Source: a bacterium (GTDB taxonomy: Bacteria; Zixibacteria; MSB-5A5; GN15; FEB-12). Taken from it: a stretch of 29,657 nt of DNA. Positions 7,200 to 16,225 of this stretch are shown piece after piece. The position numbers and the translations under genes were made by a program. The DNA lies in assembly GCA_030612965.1 (NCBI GenBank), contig JAUWMW010000002.1, forward strand, positions 1 through 29,657, in the 5' to 3' direction. Every line of letters begins with the position of its first letter. Position 1 is the first letter of the stretch. The notes under the pieces were generated by a model. It saw only the letters and a list, made by a program, of their open reading frames with translations. It did no database searches and was not told the DNA's origin.

Positions 7200-8296
7200 C
7201 GCGGCACCGTCCTTCGCGAAAGGTTCAGGAGCACGCCGACCGCCGCACTTGACATGAGAAGCGACGACCCCCCATAAGAGATGAACGGCAACGGCAATCC
7301 GGTCACCGGCAGCAACGATGTCACCACTCCGATGTTGACGGCGATGTTGACAAAGAGCGACAGGGTCATGCCACCGGCCAGGAGGTAACCGAACTTATCC
7401 GGCTGCGCGAACGATATCCTGAGCCCCCGCCAAAGCAGGTAGAACAGCAGCGTCAGAATTACCATGAGGCCCAGCAGACCTATCTCTTCACCAGTCGCTG
7501 CGAAGATGAAATCGGTATGCGGATAAGGCAGAAAGAACAGTTTTTGATGACCCTCGCCGAGACCGACGCCGAGCCAGCCGCCGGCGCCCAGCGTCAAAGC
7601 CGCCTGCTTGGCCTGATAGCTCCCCTGCAGAGGATCGGCCACGGCAGCCATGAAGTCCATGATGCGAGCTTTCTTGTAGCCCAGGCCGAATACGACCAGC
7701 AAAGCCATAGCGACCATCGGCGCCGCCGCGCCGAGCAGATGCTTGATGCGCGCCCCGGCCAAAAAGAATATGCCCACAACAGTGATGGATATTACGATTG
7801 TGCTGCCGAGATCGGGTTCGAGAAGCACCAGCAGCAACCCGACTCCTGTCAGCGGGAGGTATGGCCACAACAGTTGGCGCAGGTCAGTGAGGTCGCGACG
7901 TGGGTTCGACAATGAGAAGGCCAGAAAGAAAACAAGAACGAAGCGGAATATCTCGGATGGCTGACCGGAGAACGGACCCAGAGCAATCCAGCGGTGTGCT
8001 TCATTGCGGGCCGGGCCGAGAAACGCCAGCGCCAACAGCACCATACTTACCAGCACGGCCGGAACCGAGTAGATGGCCAAGCGGCTAAGGTCCAGTTTGC
8101 TGATTACGAATACCGCAGCCAGTGACAGCAACGCCCACAGGCACTGCTGCCGCAGGAACAACAAGTGTGAACCGAAGCGTCCTTCGGCCAGTATCGATGA
8201 CGTCGAGTAGATCATAACCAGACCGATAACCATCAGCGCCAAATAGGCCAGCAGCAATCCTTCGTCGACAGTGCTTTTAGTCAACGGTCGTTTCAT
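7196..8296 (-). CDS. ftsW: Septal peptidoglycan polymerase FtsW
   Basis: SEDS-family polytopic membrane glycosyltransferase that polymerises lipid II at the septum with its partner FtsI. The 366-residue product has about ten hydrophobic segments. It carries the family stretches HRWIALGPFSGQPSE (periplasmic side), LLEPDLGSTIVI, PYPHTDFIFAATGEE, which includes the catalytic-type Asp, and LPLPFISYGGSS near the end. The usual Lys after QPSE is Arg (QPSEIFRF). The frame runs on to 8521 over murD, giving a basic non-homologous N-terminal extension. ATG at 8296, with AGGA ahead of it, is the true start; it overlaps the murD 3' end by 20 nt. Confidence 0.97.
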   Translation of the reverse strand: MKRPLTKSTVDEGLLLAYLALMVIGLVMIYSTSSILAEGRFGSHLLFLRQQCLWALLSLAAVFVISKLDLSRLAIYSVPAVLVSMVLLALAFLGPARNEAHRWIALGPFSGQPSEIFRFVLVFFLAFSLSNPRRDLTDLRQLLWPYLPLTGVGLLLVLLEPDLGSTIVISITVVGIFFLAGARIKHLLGAAAPMVAMALLVVFGLGYKKARIMDFMAAVADPLQGSYQAKQAALTLGAGGWLGVGLGEGHQKLFFLPYPHTDFIFAATGEEIGLLGLMVILTLLFYLLWRGLRISFAQPDKFGYLLAGGMTLSLFVNIAVNIGVVTSLLPVTGLPLPFISYGGSSLLMSSAAVGVLLNLSRRTVPR

Positions 8297-9668
8297 TTTC
8301 TTTCCTGTCGCGCTTGAGGTCAGCCACCGCCGCCTTGAACGATTTCCCGCGCTGTTCGAAGTTGTCGAACATATCGAAACTGGCGCAGGCTGGTGACAAC
8401 AGCACCGTGTCGCCCGGTCGTGCCTGCGCGAAGCTGACCTTGACCGCTTCCTCAAGTGAATCTGCAAACTGGGTCGGGAAGTGTCGTCCCAGACTGTCGT
8501 ACATTTTCTCCTGGGCTTCACCGATCAGGACGATTGAAGCTATCCGGCCCCGCCCGTATTCCGACAGCGGCTGGTAAGAGGCTCCCTTGTCGCGTCCACC
8601 GGCGATGAGATGGATGCGGGTATTGATCGAACGCAAGGCGTAACAGACGGCGTCGACATTGGTCGCTTTCGAATCATTGACAAAATCGATCCCGGCCACG
8701 CGCGCAACGGATTCCAGGCGGTGCTCTACACCCGGGAACGTCTTCAGCACGCGCGCCATGATTGCCGGATCGACGTCGAACAAAGTTGCCGCCGTCACGG
8801 CCGCTGCTGCGTTCTGCAGATTATGCGGACCGGGGATGCGAATATCCCGGGCAGAAACTATTCGCAGTCCCCGACCGCCTTGCGCTATGCAGAGATCTCC
8901 CTGCTTAACAAAGGCGCCGTGTTCAACCTCGCCCTCGGTAGTGAAGTACAGTTTGTCGGCGACAGTCATGACGTTGTCGCCCATGATTTCCTTGTCCTGA
9001 GCGTTCAGGATGAGATAGTCATCTCGTTTCTGATTCTCAGTGATGCGGTACTTGAGATTCTTGTACGCTTCGAAGCTGCCGTGGCGGTCGAGATGATCCG
9101 GCGACAGATTCAGGATCATGGCCACGCGCGGTGCGAAGTCGGCGATCCGCTCCAACTGGAAGGTCGACACTTCAACAACAGCCACTGCGGATTGGCCGAT
9201 CTTGTCCGCCACCTGCGCAAACGGTAGTCCGATGTTGCCGCAGACGAATGTATCGAGACCCGCGGCGGAAAGTATCTCACCTATCAGGGTGGTGGTGGTG
9301 GTCTTGCCGTTGGAACCGGTGACACCGATGATTTTCCCGCGACAAACCCAGGAGGCAAACTCGATTTCAGAAAAGACAGGTATCCCTCTGGCTTCTGCTT
9401 TCTTCAGAATGTCGATCTCCGGCGGCACGCCGGGCGAGACTATGATGTAATCCGACTTCAGCAGACGATCGGTATGTCGGTCGGTTTCGCAGGCGATGCC
9501 CTCCTGCTTGAGTTGAGCAATAGCCTCGGCCAACCTATCGGCCGGCGCCGCGTCGGAGACAAACGGCACGCCGCCAAAAGCCGCCGCCAATGAGGCCGAG
9601 GAAAGGCCGGAGCGACCCATCCCTATGACACCGATGGCCCGTTCGCTTATGCGTTCCTGAACAGTCAT
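8277..9668 (-). CDS. murD: UDP-MurNAc-L-Ala--D-Glu ligase MurD
   Basis: Cytoplasmic ligase that adds D-glutamate to UDP-MurNAc-L-Ala. The 463-residue product has an N-terminal Rossmann-like domain with GVIGMGRSGLSSA (about 13-25), the ATP loop IGVTGSNGKTTTTT (about 114-127), the CGNIGLPF and LNLSPDHLDRH segments of the central domain, and the C-terminal FVNDSKATNVDA and LSPACASFDMFDNFEQRG. The last is the classic MurD signature that contacts substrate. It lies 7 nt after the mraY stop with only a weak ribosome site, and ftsW starts inside its 3' end. Confidence 0.98.
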   Translation of the reverse strand: MTVQERISERAIGVIGMGRSGLSSASLAAAFGGVPFVSDAAPADRLAEAIAQLKQEGIACETDRHTDRLLKSDYIIVSPGVPPEIDILKKAEARGIPVFSEIEFASWVCRGKIIGVTGSNGKTTTTTLIGEILSAAGLDTFVCGNIGLPFAQVADKIGQSAVAVVEVSTFQLERIADFAPRVAMILNLSPDHLDRHGSFEAYKNLKYRITENQKRDDYLILNAQDKEIMGDNVMTVADKLYFTTEGEVEHGAFVKQGDLCIAQGGRGLRIVSARDIRIPGPHNLQNAAAAVTAATLFDVDPAIMARVLKTFPGVEHRLESVARVAGIDFVNDSKATNVDAVCYALRSINTRIHLIAGGRDKGASYQPLSEYGRGRIASIVLIGEAQEKMYDSLGRHFPTQFADSLEEAVKVSFAQARPGDTVLLSPACASFDMFDNFEQRGKSFKAAVADLKRDRKENETTVD

Positions 9669-9675
9669 TGTTTTC

Positions 9676-10764
9676 TCATCGCACTTTCAAGGTCGCCAGG
9701 GTTAAGAGGACGCAGAGAGCGCCAAGGATCCAGAAGCGAACTACAATCTTGGATTCCGACCAGCCGCACAGTTCGAAGTGGTGATGTATCGGCGCCATCT
9801 TGAACACTCGTTTGCCGCCACGGTAGCGATATGACAGAACCTGTATAATCACGGACAAAGCAACCATGACGAACACGCCGCCAACGATCACCAGCAACAG
9901 TTCTTTCTTGAGCAGAATAGCGATTGCACCCAGGGCGCCGCCGAGCGCCAGCGACCCGGTGTCACCCATGAACACCTCGGCGGGGTGTGAATTGAACCAG
10001 AGAAAACCGAGCGCCGAACCGATAGCCGCTCCGCAGAAGACAGCCAGTTCACCGCTGCCGGGCAGGTACTCGATGGCCAGATATTCCGAGAAATCGACGC
10101 GGCCGGTGACGTAGGCGATGCCGGCAAAGGCCATGAAGCACAGACCGGACAACCCGATGGCGAGACCGTCAAGGCCATCGGTAAGATTGACGGCATTGGA
10201 GGAGCCTGTTATCACGAGCACGATGAAAGGCGCGTAGAATACCCCGAGTGTGAGCACGTAGTTCTTGAGGAACGGAATTCCGGTCGTGCCGTCGTAGATT
10301 TTCTCGGGCGCCAGCCAGAACAACGCGGCTGCGAAGATAGCACCCAGAAGCAACTGACCGATCATCTTCTTGCGAGCTACCAGTCCTTTTGGCTGGCGTT
10401 TGATAGCTTTGAGGTAGTCGTCCATAAAACCGAGCGCGCCCAGCCAGATGGTTACCAGGAGCACCATCTGCGTATAGTAGTTGGTCAGGTCCGCCCAGAG
10501 GAGAGTGGGAATAATGATACCGGCCAGGATAATCAACCCGCCCATGGTCGGAGTGCCCGCTTTCTTCCGGTGACGCTCAGGCATCTCTTCACGAATCGTC
10601 TCAGCCACCTGATATTTCCGGAGTAACCGGATGAAAAACGGTCCGAGAATAAGACAGATAAAGATGGCGGTGACGGTAGCACCGGCCGTCCGGAACGTGA
10701 TATAGCGAAAAACATTCAGGCCGGAGACATATTCGCTGAGGGGATACAGGAGGTGATACAGCAT
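9676..10764 (-). CDS. mraY: Phospho-MurNAc-pentapeptide transferase MraY
   Basis: Integral inner-membrane enzyme that moves phospho-MurNAc-pentapeptide from UDP to undecaprenyl phosphate, forming lipid I. The 362 residues have about ten membrane spans. Conserved loops are visible: HRKKAGTPTMGG (about 65-76), GFMDDYLK with the paired Asp115/Asp116, NAVNLTDGLDGLAIG, FMGDTGSLALGGALG and APIHHHFELCGW with the triple histidine. The start overlaps the murF stop by one base (TGATG), an arrangement that favours re-initiation. Confidence 0.98.
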   Translation of the reverse strand: MLYHLLYPLSEYVSGLNVFRYITFRTAGATVTAIFICLILGPFFIRLLRKYQVAETIREEMPERHRKKAGTPTMGGLIILAGIIIPTLLWADLTNYYTQMVLLVTIWLGALGFMDDYLKAIKRQPKGLVARKKMIGQLLLGAIFAAALFWLAPEKIYDGTTGIPFLKNYVLTLGVFYAPFIVLVITGSSNAVNLTDGLDGLAIGLSGLCFMAFAGIAYVTGRVDFSEYLAIEYLPGSGELAVFCGAAIGSALGFLWFNSHPAEVFMGDTGSLALGGALGAIAILLKKELLLVIVGGVFVMVALSVIIQVLSYRYRGGKRVFKMAPIHHHFELCGWSESKIVVRFWILGALCVLLTLATLKVR

Positions 10765-12158
10765 CAGGCGTCACCCTCACTCCTGGCGACGGCGTCGATC
10801 ACGGCCTCAAGGCCGACACCACGCGATGCTTTGACGTAGACGAGATCGTCGTCTCTGAAGTATCGGGACAACTCCGCGGCGCAGGATGCGGCGTCTTCAA
10901 AATGACGACACGACCTTCTATCCTTCCCGGCTGCCGACAACTCATCGTTGATCTGACGTGCAAGTGATCCTACCATTACGGCCAAATCGAAGTTATAGGT
11001 AGAAAGCAGCCGTCCGACCTCACGGTGGTACTCGCCTGCATTCTGTCCCAACTCGAGCATGTCACCCAGCACAACAATCCGTCGACCGGAGACCGGCAGA
11101 GCAAAGAAGGTCTGCAAACCCGCTTTGACCGATTCCGGATTGGCGTTGTAACAGTCGGCCACAAAAGTCACCCCGCCATGTTTGACTACCTGACCACGCA
11201 TCGGCGCCGTTGCGAGAGGGATGCTCTCGGTAGCCACGTCGTCGAATTTGTATCCGAGTGTTCGGACAATCGCGTGCGCCGCCAGCAAGTTGCTGGCTTG
11301 ATGTCGACCCGGCAGAGGCAGCTTGAACGAGTGACCATCGATTGTCACTATGGTACCATCAACGCCCTGCGGGTCCATAGCGTCGACCGTGAAATCAGCC
11401 TCGTGGTCGAGAGCAAAGGTAATGAAGTCACGGCGTATCGCTCTCGTCTGCTCGACCAGAATCGGGTCGTCACCGTTTATAATTACCGGGATTTCGGCGT
11501 CTGCTGTACGCACCAATTCCAGTTTGGCGCGGGCAACCGATTCGATCGAATCGAGGAACTGCAAGTGCGATGGTCCCACGTTGGTGATCGCAACCAGGTC
11601 GGGGCGAACGATCTGAGCCAGTTTCGGCATCTCCAGTTCGGTTGAAATACCGAGTTCCATCACGGCAACCGTTGCCTTTTGCGGGACGGCAAAGAGAGAG
11701 AGGGGCACCCCAAAGAGGTTGTTGAGATTGCCCGGAGATCGGTACACGTCTGTTGTCACAGCGTTCAGGAGATGGTAGGTCAGTTCCTTGGTCGTCGTTT
11801 TGCCGTTGGAACCGGTGATGCCGACCATGCGAGCGGTGAGACTATCACGATAGGCCGCCGCAAGGGTGAGCATCGCTTCATGACTGTTGGGTACGGCGAT
11901 CACCGGCACCTCGCCGCGAACATGCTCCAGACCCGGCCAGGCGTACTCTGCGATTATCCCGGAGGCTCCGGCGGCGATGGCAGCGGCGATGAAATCATGT
12001 CCATCATTGACCTCGCCACGGATAGCCACGAACAGTTGCTTCTCCTTTACTGCCCGGCTGTCGATAGCCACGCCGATGAAGCTCTGTTCGACGTTGTCCG
12101 TGTTGTACACGGTGCCGCCGGTGACGGCTGCCAGTTTACTGAAACGCAATGTTATCAA
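10764..12158 (-). CDS. murF: UDP-MurNAc-tripeptide--D-Ala-D-Ala ligase MurF
   Basis: Cytoplasmic ligase that attaches the D-Ala-D-Ala dipeptide to complete the UDP-MurNAc pentapeptide. The 464-residue product has the N-terminal domain with IDSRAVKEKQLFVAIRGE (about 32-49), the ATP loop VGITGSNGKTTTKEL (about 112-126), GNLNNLFGVPLSL and MELGIS, and the C-terminal DCYNANPESVKAG and VLGDMLELG. The start codon is TTG, overlapping the murE stop (TTGA) with AAAGGG just upstream. No ATG or GTG near the N-terminus fits better. Bacteroidota often lack murF in their dcw cluster, so its presence here is informative. The Ddl that supplies the dipeptide is not in the window. Confidence 0.97.
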   Translation of the reverse strand: MITLRFSKLAAVTGGTVYNTDNVEQSFIGVAIDSRAVKEKQLFVAIRGEVNDGHDFIAAAIAAGASGIIAEYAWPGLEHVRGEVPVIAVPNSHEAMLTLAAAYRDSLTARMVGITGSNGKTTTKELTYHLLNAVTTDVYRSPGNLNNLFGVPLSLFAVPQKATVAVMELGISTELEMPKLAQIVRPDLVAITNVGPSHLQFLDSIESVARAKLELVRTADAEIPVIINGDDPILVEQTRAIRRDFITFALDHEADFTVDAMDPQGVDGTIVTIDGHSFKLPLPGRHQASNLLAAHAIVRTLGYKFDDVATESIPLATAPMRGQVVKHGGVTFVADCYNANPESVKAGLQTFFALPVSGRRIVVLGDMLELGQNAGEYHREVGRLLSTYNFDLAVMVGSLARQINDELSAAGKDRRSCRHFEDAASCAAELSRYFRDDDLVYVKASRGVGLEAVIDAVARSEGDA

Positions 12159-13621
12159 TTCCCTTTGTCACTCACCAGTCCGGTATAGCCAAGTTCGGTC
12201 AACACTCGCTTCGCTTCGTTGGTGTCATCGAACTCGTGTCTGACACCTTTGATTTCCTGGTAATTCTCCGCACCCTTGCCGGCCAGCAGGACAACATCGC
12301 CGGGTTCAGCCTTCTTCAGAACGGCTTCAATGGCGGTGCTTCTATCGCCGATGATATCGTACTGATCACCTTCCAGACCGGGCTTGATATCCTCGATGAT
12401 GGCATCGGGTTCTTCGCTGCGTGGATTGTCTGACGTCACCACACAGTAATCGGACCCGGTCGTCGCTGCCTTGCCCATCAGGGGCCGCTTTCCTTTGTCG
12501 CGGTCACCCCCGCACCCGAACAGCACAAGCAGCTTTCCCTGTGACAATTCGCGCGCCGTTTCGCACAAGCGTTCGATGGCGTCGGGGGTGTGGGCGTAGT
12601 CGACGTAAACAGCGAACGGTTGCCCGCACTCAACGTAGTTGAAACGACCCGGCACCGGCTGAGCCGTCTCCAATCCGCGGACGACGTTATCGATATCGAC
12701 GCCGGCGGCCAAACCGGCAGCAGCAGCAGCCAGAGCGTTGATAAGATTGAACCGCCCCGGCAGCGGGAAGGTCACGGTGTGAGCACCCATCGGTGTCTTG
12801 AGATCAAACACGGTCTGAGCACTCTTCAGGTCGAAGCTGCTGCAGTAGACATCGGCCGAGGTATCCTCCAGCGAATAAGACAGGTACGATGATGTGATGT
12901 CACTGAGGAAGGATCGAAACTCCGGCACATCGATGTTAATGACGGCGTAGCTGAGTGGACCTTCCAGCCGCTTGAGGAGTTGCTTCTTGGTCTGAAGGTA
13001 GTCCTCCATAGTCTGATGGAAATCGAGATGATCGCGCGTAATGTTCGTGAAAACAGCCTCCCGAAAATCGACGTTGTCTACCCGGTGCAAGGCCAAAGCG
13101 TGCGATGACACTTCGACAACGGCATTGACGCAGTGGTTCTTCTTCATGAGATAGAGCAGGCGCTGCAAATCGAGTGACTCCGGCGTCGTGCGCTCGGCGG
13201 GGAAGGTCTCTTTGCCGGAATCGTAGACCATAGAAGTCACCAGGCCGACCTTCTTACTGCGCGCTTCCATTATGCTTTTGATCAGGTAACAGACCGTGGT
13301 CTTGCCGTTGGTGCCGGTGACGCCACAGATTTTGAGTTTGCGCCCCGGGTAGTCGTAAAATTTTGCTGCGAGATCAGCCAGCGCCTGGCGGGTGTCGGCC
13401 ACCTTGACGTGGTTCTCAACGAGGCTGCATTCGTCATGTTCACTCACGACGGCCACCGCGCCCCGCTCAACCGCCTGAGGCACAAACTCGAAGCCGTCGC
13501 GCTCATAACCCTTGATAGCGACAAATAAACTGTTCGGTCTCACCTGGCGCGAGTCGTATTCGATACCCTCGATCTCGACGTCGCCGCTACCGGTCAGTTC
13601 GGCTTGTGAGTGTCCTGTCAA
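12155..13621 (-). CDS. murE: UDP-MurNAc-dipeptide--meso-DAP ligase MurE
   Basis: Cytoplasmic ligase adding the third stem-peptide residue. The product has an N-terminal UDP-binding domain with YDSRQVRPNSLFVAIKG (about 22-38 from the TTG), the ATP loop GVTGTNGKTTV (100-110), VSSHALALHRV, and ITRDHLDFH. The C-terminal motif DNPRSEEP (398-405) contains the DNPR signature associated with meso-diaminopimelate rather than lysine. The first standard start in frame is TTG at 13621, giving 488 residues but no ribosome site. A textbook site (GGGGAGG, 13645-13651) points instead to an ATC codon at 13637-13639, which would restore the family-typical beginning (M)KLSELLTG and give 494 residues. The upstream frame stops at 13673-13675 without any ATG, GTG or TTG. 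Confidence 0.96.
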   Translation of the reverse strand: MTGHSQAELTGSGDVEIEGIEYDSRQVRPNSLFVAIKGYERDGFEFVPQAVERGAVAVVSEHDECSLVENHVKVADTRQALADLAAKFYDYPGRKLKICGVTGTNGKTTVCYLIKSIMEARSKKVGLVTSMVYDSGKETFPAERTTPESLDLQRLLYLMKKNHCVNAVVEVSSHALALHRVDNVDFREAVFTNITRDHLDFHQTMEDYLQTKKQLLKRLEGPLSYAVINIDVPEFRSFLSDITSSYLSYSLEDTSADVYCSSFDLKSAQTVFDLKTPMGAHTVTFPLPGRFNLINALAAAAAGLAAGVDIDNVVRGLETAQPVPGRFNYVECGQPFAVYVDYAHTPDAIERLCETARELSQGKLLVLFGCGGDRDKGKRPLMGKAATTGSDYCVVTSDNPRSEEPDAIIEDIKPGLEGDQYDIIGDRSTAIEAVLKKAEPGDVVLLAGKGAENYQEIKGVRHEFDDTNEAKRVLTELGYTGLVSDKGN

Positions 13622-13636
13622 CAGTTCGCTTAGCTT

Positions 13637-13651
13637 GATGTTAACCTCCCC
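13637..13651 (-). promoter_or_regulatory. Ribosome binding site and apparent ATC start of murE
   Basis: On the minus strand GGGGAGG (13645-13651) is followed by a 5-nt spacer TTAAC and then ATC (13637-13639). ATC is in frame with murE and begins the conserved residues KLSELL. This is the spacing expected for a true start, so either ATC is used or a former ATG is misread in the assembly. Confidence 0.6.
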
Positions 13652-13655
13652 ACTC

Positions 13656-15734
13656 CTAAGTCGGTTTGCAGGTCAGCCGACATATCTTGTCGCCGCTGAT
13701 TGTTTCGCCGGGTGGCATGGACTGTTTGACCACGCGACCACGGCCCTCGATAGTGAACTCTACGCGGAGAAAATCCAGGTAGGCGGAAACCTCACGGATT
13801 GACAATCCGGTCAGGTCGGCAATACGAGGCTGGTCGTCGCCAGGTGACGCTACCGATACCAGGATGTCGTCGTTCTTGACGGCCATGCGATCCGCCGCCG
13901 GGAATTGCCACACGACAAAACCACTCGTGTCACTGCACCGGAGCGCCAGATCGTGTTCCTCGGCCCGGAGGCGTGCCGCGCCGATATGGCGACCGACCAG
14001 ATCAGGAACCTCGACAGTGGATTCCAGTTCGTCGCTCTTCGCCATCAGTATCCTCTCAGAGGGGGTAAAGAAGTCCGGATTGAGGCGGGCATACCGCTCG
14101 GCGATTCGGCGGAAGGTCGGTCCCGCGGTCCATCCACCGTAGTGCACCGGATGTGGTTCGACCAGCAATACCATCCCTGCGATGAGCGGCTGGTCGCACG
14201 GGAAGAAGCCTGCGAAACTGCCGATGAATTTGTTCTTGAAGTAGCAACGATTCTCATGATCGGGGATTTCGGCGGTGCCGGTCTTGCCGCCGATGCATAC
14301 TACATCAGATTTCACCGGCGTGGCGGTACCGACCTCGACCACTCCCTTCATGAGTGACAGCAGCGTGTCACAGGTTATTCGGCTGGCCACACGTCCGATA
14401 GGTTCACGGTCGCAACGGTCGGCAATGTAACCATCCTCGTCGACACTGCCGAGAATCAAATGCGGTCGCAACAGCTCGCCACCATTGGCGATAGCTGCGA
14501 AACCGGTGGCCATCTGCAGGGCGTTGACAGCCACGGCATGACCCATAGCCAGCGCCGAGATCGTGTAGTCGGACCATCGTTCGGGCGTTACCAGACGGCC
14601 TCGGGTCTCACCTGGCAGACCGATGCGAAGCTTTTCTCCCATCCCGAATCGGCGCGCCGTATTGTACAACTCGTCGCCGCCCAGTTGTACGGCGTACTTG
14701 CCCATGCCGATATTGCTGGAGAGTTCCACGACCTCCCGGAAAGAGAGCCATCCGTGTTTCTTGTCATCGCGAAGGCGACGCCGACCCAGTTTCCAGACCC
14801 CTTCCTCACAGTAGACCGAATCTTCAAAGTTGATCAAACCGGCATCCAGCAGTCCGGCCGCCGTAAACGCCTTGAAGACGCTTCCCGGCTCGAACTGGTC
14901 AGCGATAACACGCAGTTTGGTCGGTTTGTCCGGGGATGATTCGCTGGGATCATAGTGGGCCATGGTCAGGATGTCGCCGTTGTTGCAGTCAAGCATCACG
15001 ACCATCCCGCCCTTGGCGTTAAATTCAGAGACTGCCGCCCGCAATTCGTCCTCAGCTATCTCCTGTAAACGCCAGTCGACGGTCAGCACGAGCGAACGGC
15101 CCGGCGAAGGTTTCACCAACGCCTTCTCATTGACACGGAAAGTGTTGCGCAAGCCATCACGGCGAATATCAGCCAGCCCCTTGCGCCCGGCTAGCGTTGA
15201 GTCGAATGCAAACTCCAAGCCGGACTGGCCGCTGTTATCAACATCTGTAAAACCCAGAATCTGTTTGCCGATCAGCCCGAAGGGATAGGAGCGGTGAGCG
15301 GAACGACGCAGGTAGAGACCGCTTGGGGCCGTCTGTTCAATCCGGACGGCAGCGGCATCATCAAGCTGTCGCTTGATCCAACGAAAACGCCGCGATGCAA
15401 GTCCATACTTTCGGGTTGCTGAACCGACCTTGAGATCGAAAAACTGCTCGAGATATTTCCCTACTGCCTTGAGTTCGCCCTTATTAGCCGGGTAGGCATA
15501 CAACGACGAGACCACGATATTATCGGCAACTATCTGACCGTTTCGATCATACACTAACCCGCGATCGGCCGGAATGTCGATTGTCCCCTCCGACTGGTTC
15601 TTGACAATCTCGCAGTATTGGGAATGTTTGAAAACTTGCAGATGAACCAGACGAGCCGTTGCCACAGCAAAAAACAGGCAGACCATCGCCAGCAGAATTC
15701 CAAGACGCAGACGCTGCTGCCTGGTCAGAATCAC
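13656..15734 (-). CDS. ftsI: Septal transpeptidase FtsI (PBP2B/PBP3) with two PASTA domains
   Basis: Class B penicillin-binding protein that crosslinks septal peptidoglycan with FtsW. The 692-residue protein has a short cytoplasmic tail, one membrane anchor (about 10-29), the dimerisation domain with RGLVYDRNGQIVA (58-70), and a transpeptidase domain with SxxK at S285-VF-K288, the SxN motif S339-S-N341 and KTG at 484-486 (KTGTAE). Two PASTA-like repeats follow at about 573-630 and 634-692. PASTA tails are familiar in Gram-positive PBPs and occur in some FCB-group FtsI proteins. The start is GTG, overlapping the ftsL stop (GTGA), after a strong AGGAGGGG ribosome site. Confidence 0.97.
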   Translation of the reverse strand: MILTRQQRLRLGILLAMVCLFFAVATARLVHLQVFKHSQYCEIVKNQSEGTIDIPADRGLVYDRNGQIVADNIVVSSLYAYPANKGELKAVGKYLEQFFDLKVGSATRKYGLASRRFRWIKRQLDDAAAVRIEQTAPSGLYLRRSAHRSYPFGLIGKQILGFTDVDNSGQSGLEFAFDSTLAGRKGLADIRRDGLRNTFRVNEKALVKPSPGRSLVLTVDWRLQEIAEDELRAAVSEFNAKGGMVVMLDCNNGDILTMAHYDPSESSPDKPTKLRVIADQFEPGSVFKAFTAAGLLDAGLINFEDSVYCEEGVWKLGRRRLRDDKKHGWLSFREVVELSSNIGMGKYAVQLGGDELYNTARRFGMGEKLRIGLPGETRGRLVTPERWSDYTISALAMGHAVAVNALQMATGFAAIANGGELLRPHLILGSVDEDGYIADRCDREPIGRVASRITCDTLLSLMKGVVEVGTATPVKSDVVCIGGKTGTAEIPDHENRCYFKNKFIGSFAGFFPCDQPLIAGMVLLVEPHPVHYGGWTAGPTFRRIAERYARLNPDFFTPSERILMAKSDELESTVEVPDLVGRHIGAARLRAEEHDLALRCSDTSGFVVWQFPAADRMAVKNDDILVSVASPGDDQPRIADLTGLSIREVSAYLDFLRVEFTIEGRGRVVKQSMPPGETISGDKICRLTCKPT

Positions 15735-16225
15735 CGATCCCCCTCCTCGCCGTTCAGGCTGGCCGGTCTCAGTTGACGCAGATCACCGGCGCTGGCGCGA
15801 TTCTCCGTTACCACCGGCACATACCGGGTAACGCGTTCGATAGCTCTGAACATCGTAGCCAACTCGTCAGGCTCCGGGGGTTTCTCTTCCCGTCCGATCA
15901 GCGTGTAGATCTGATCCGCCGCCACCGGCTGTAACCCAAGCGAATCCATGGCATACTTCTCGATCCGTCCGGCGGCCGACAGCGAGGCCAGACGGGCATT
16001 CAACTTCGAGGTGGCATCGACCAGTTGCTCATTCTCGGCGCGCAGGTGTGAAACCTGTTTGACCGTCTCCAGGACATGCACCCTTTGCCAGACATGGATG
16101 ACGCTGGCCATGAGGAACACCGTGACCAGTACGGCGATCGGGAAATAGCGATGCGACCTCAGACGATTGATTACAGAGGAGCGGATTTCCACCGTCTCTT
16201 TGAACCTGCGCACCGTCTTCCTCAT
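15731..16225 (-). CDS. ftsL: FtsL-like divisome membrane protein
   Basis: Small bitopic protein of the FtsL/FtsLB complex, which activates FtsWI. The 164-residue product has a basic cytoplasmic N-terminus, one transmembrane segment (about 27-46) and a periplasmic helix likely to form a coiled coil (about 50-85, region VSHLRAENEQLVDATSK). The family-like stretch RIEKYAMDSLGLQPV follows. It has an extra C-terminal tail of about 60 residues compared with the usual 90-120 residue FtsL. Primary sequence is poorly conserved in this family, so the call relies on topology and position between rsmH and ftsI. The start overlaps the rsmH stop as ATGA. Confidence 0.85.
   Translation of the reverse strand: MRKTVRRFKETVEIRSSVINRLRSHRYFPIAVLVTVFLMASVIHVWQRVHVLETVKQVSHLRAENEQLVDATSKLNARLASLSAAGRIEKYAMDSLGLQPVAADQIYTLIGREEKPPEPDELATMFRAIERVTRYVPVVTENRASAGDLRQLRPASLNGEEGDR

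Noticed and set aside
8297..8521. Long basic N-terminal extension of FtsW
   Set aside because: It lies fully inside murD, is rich in Arg, Cys and Ser with no membrane character, and the ATG at 8296 fits the family start.
8610..9227. 205-codon plus-strand frame opposite murD
   Set aside because: Shadow frame; composition mirrors the complementary coding strand.
11025..11645. 206-codon plus-strand frame opposite murF
   Set aside because: Antisense to a strongly conserved gene and without protein-like features.
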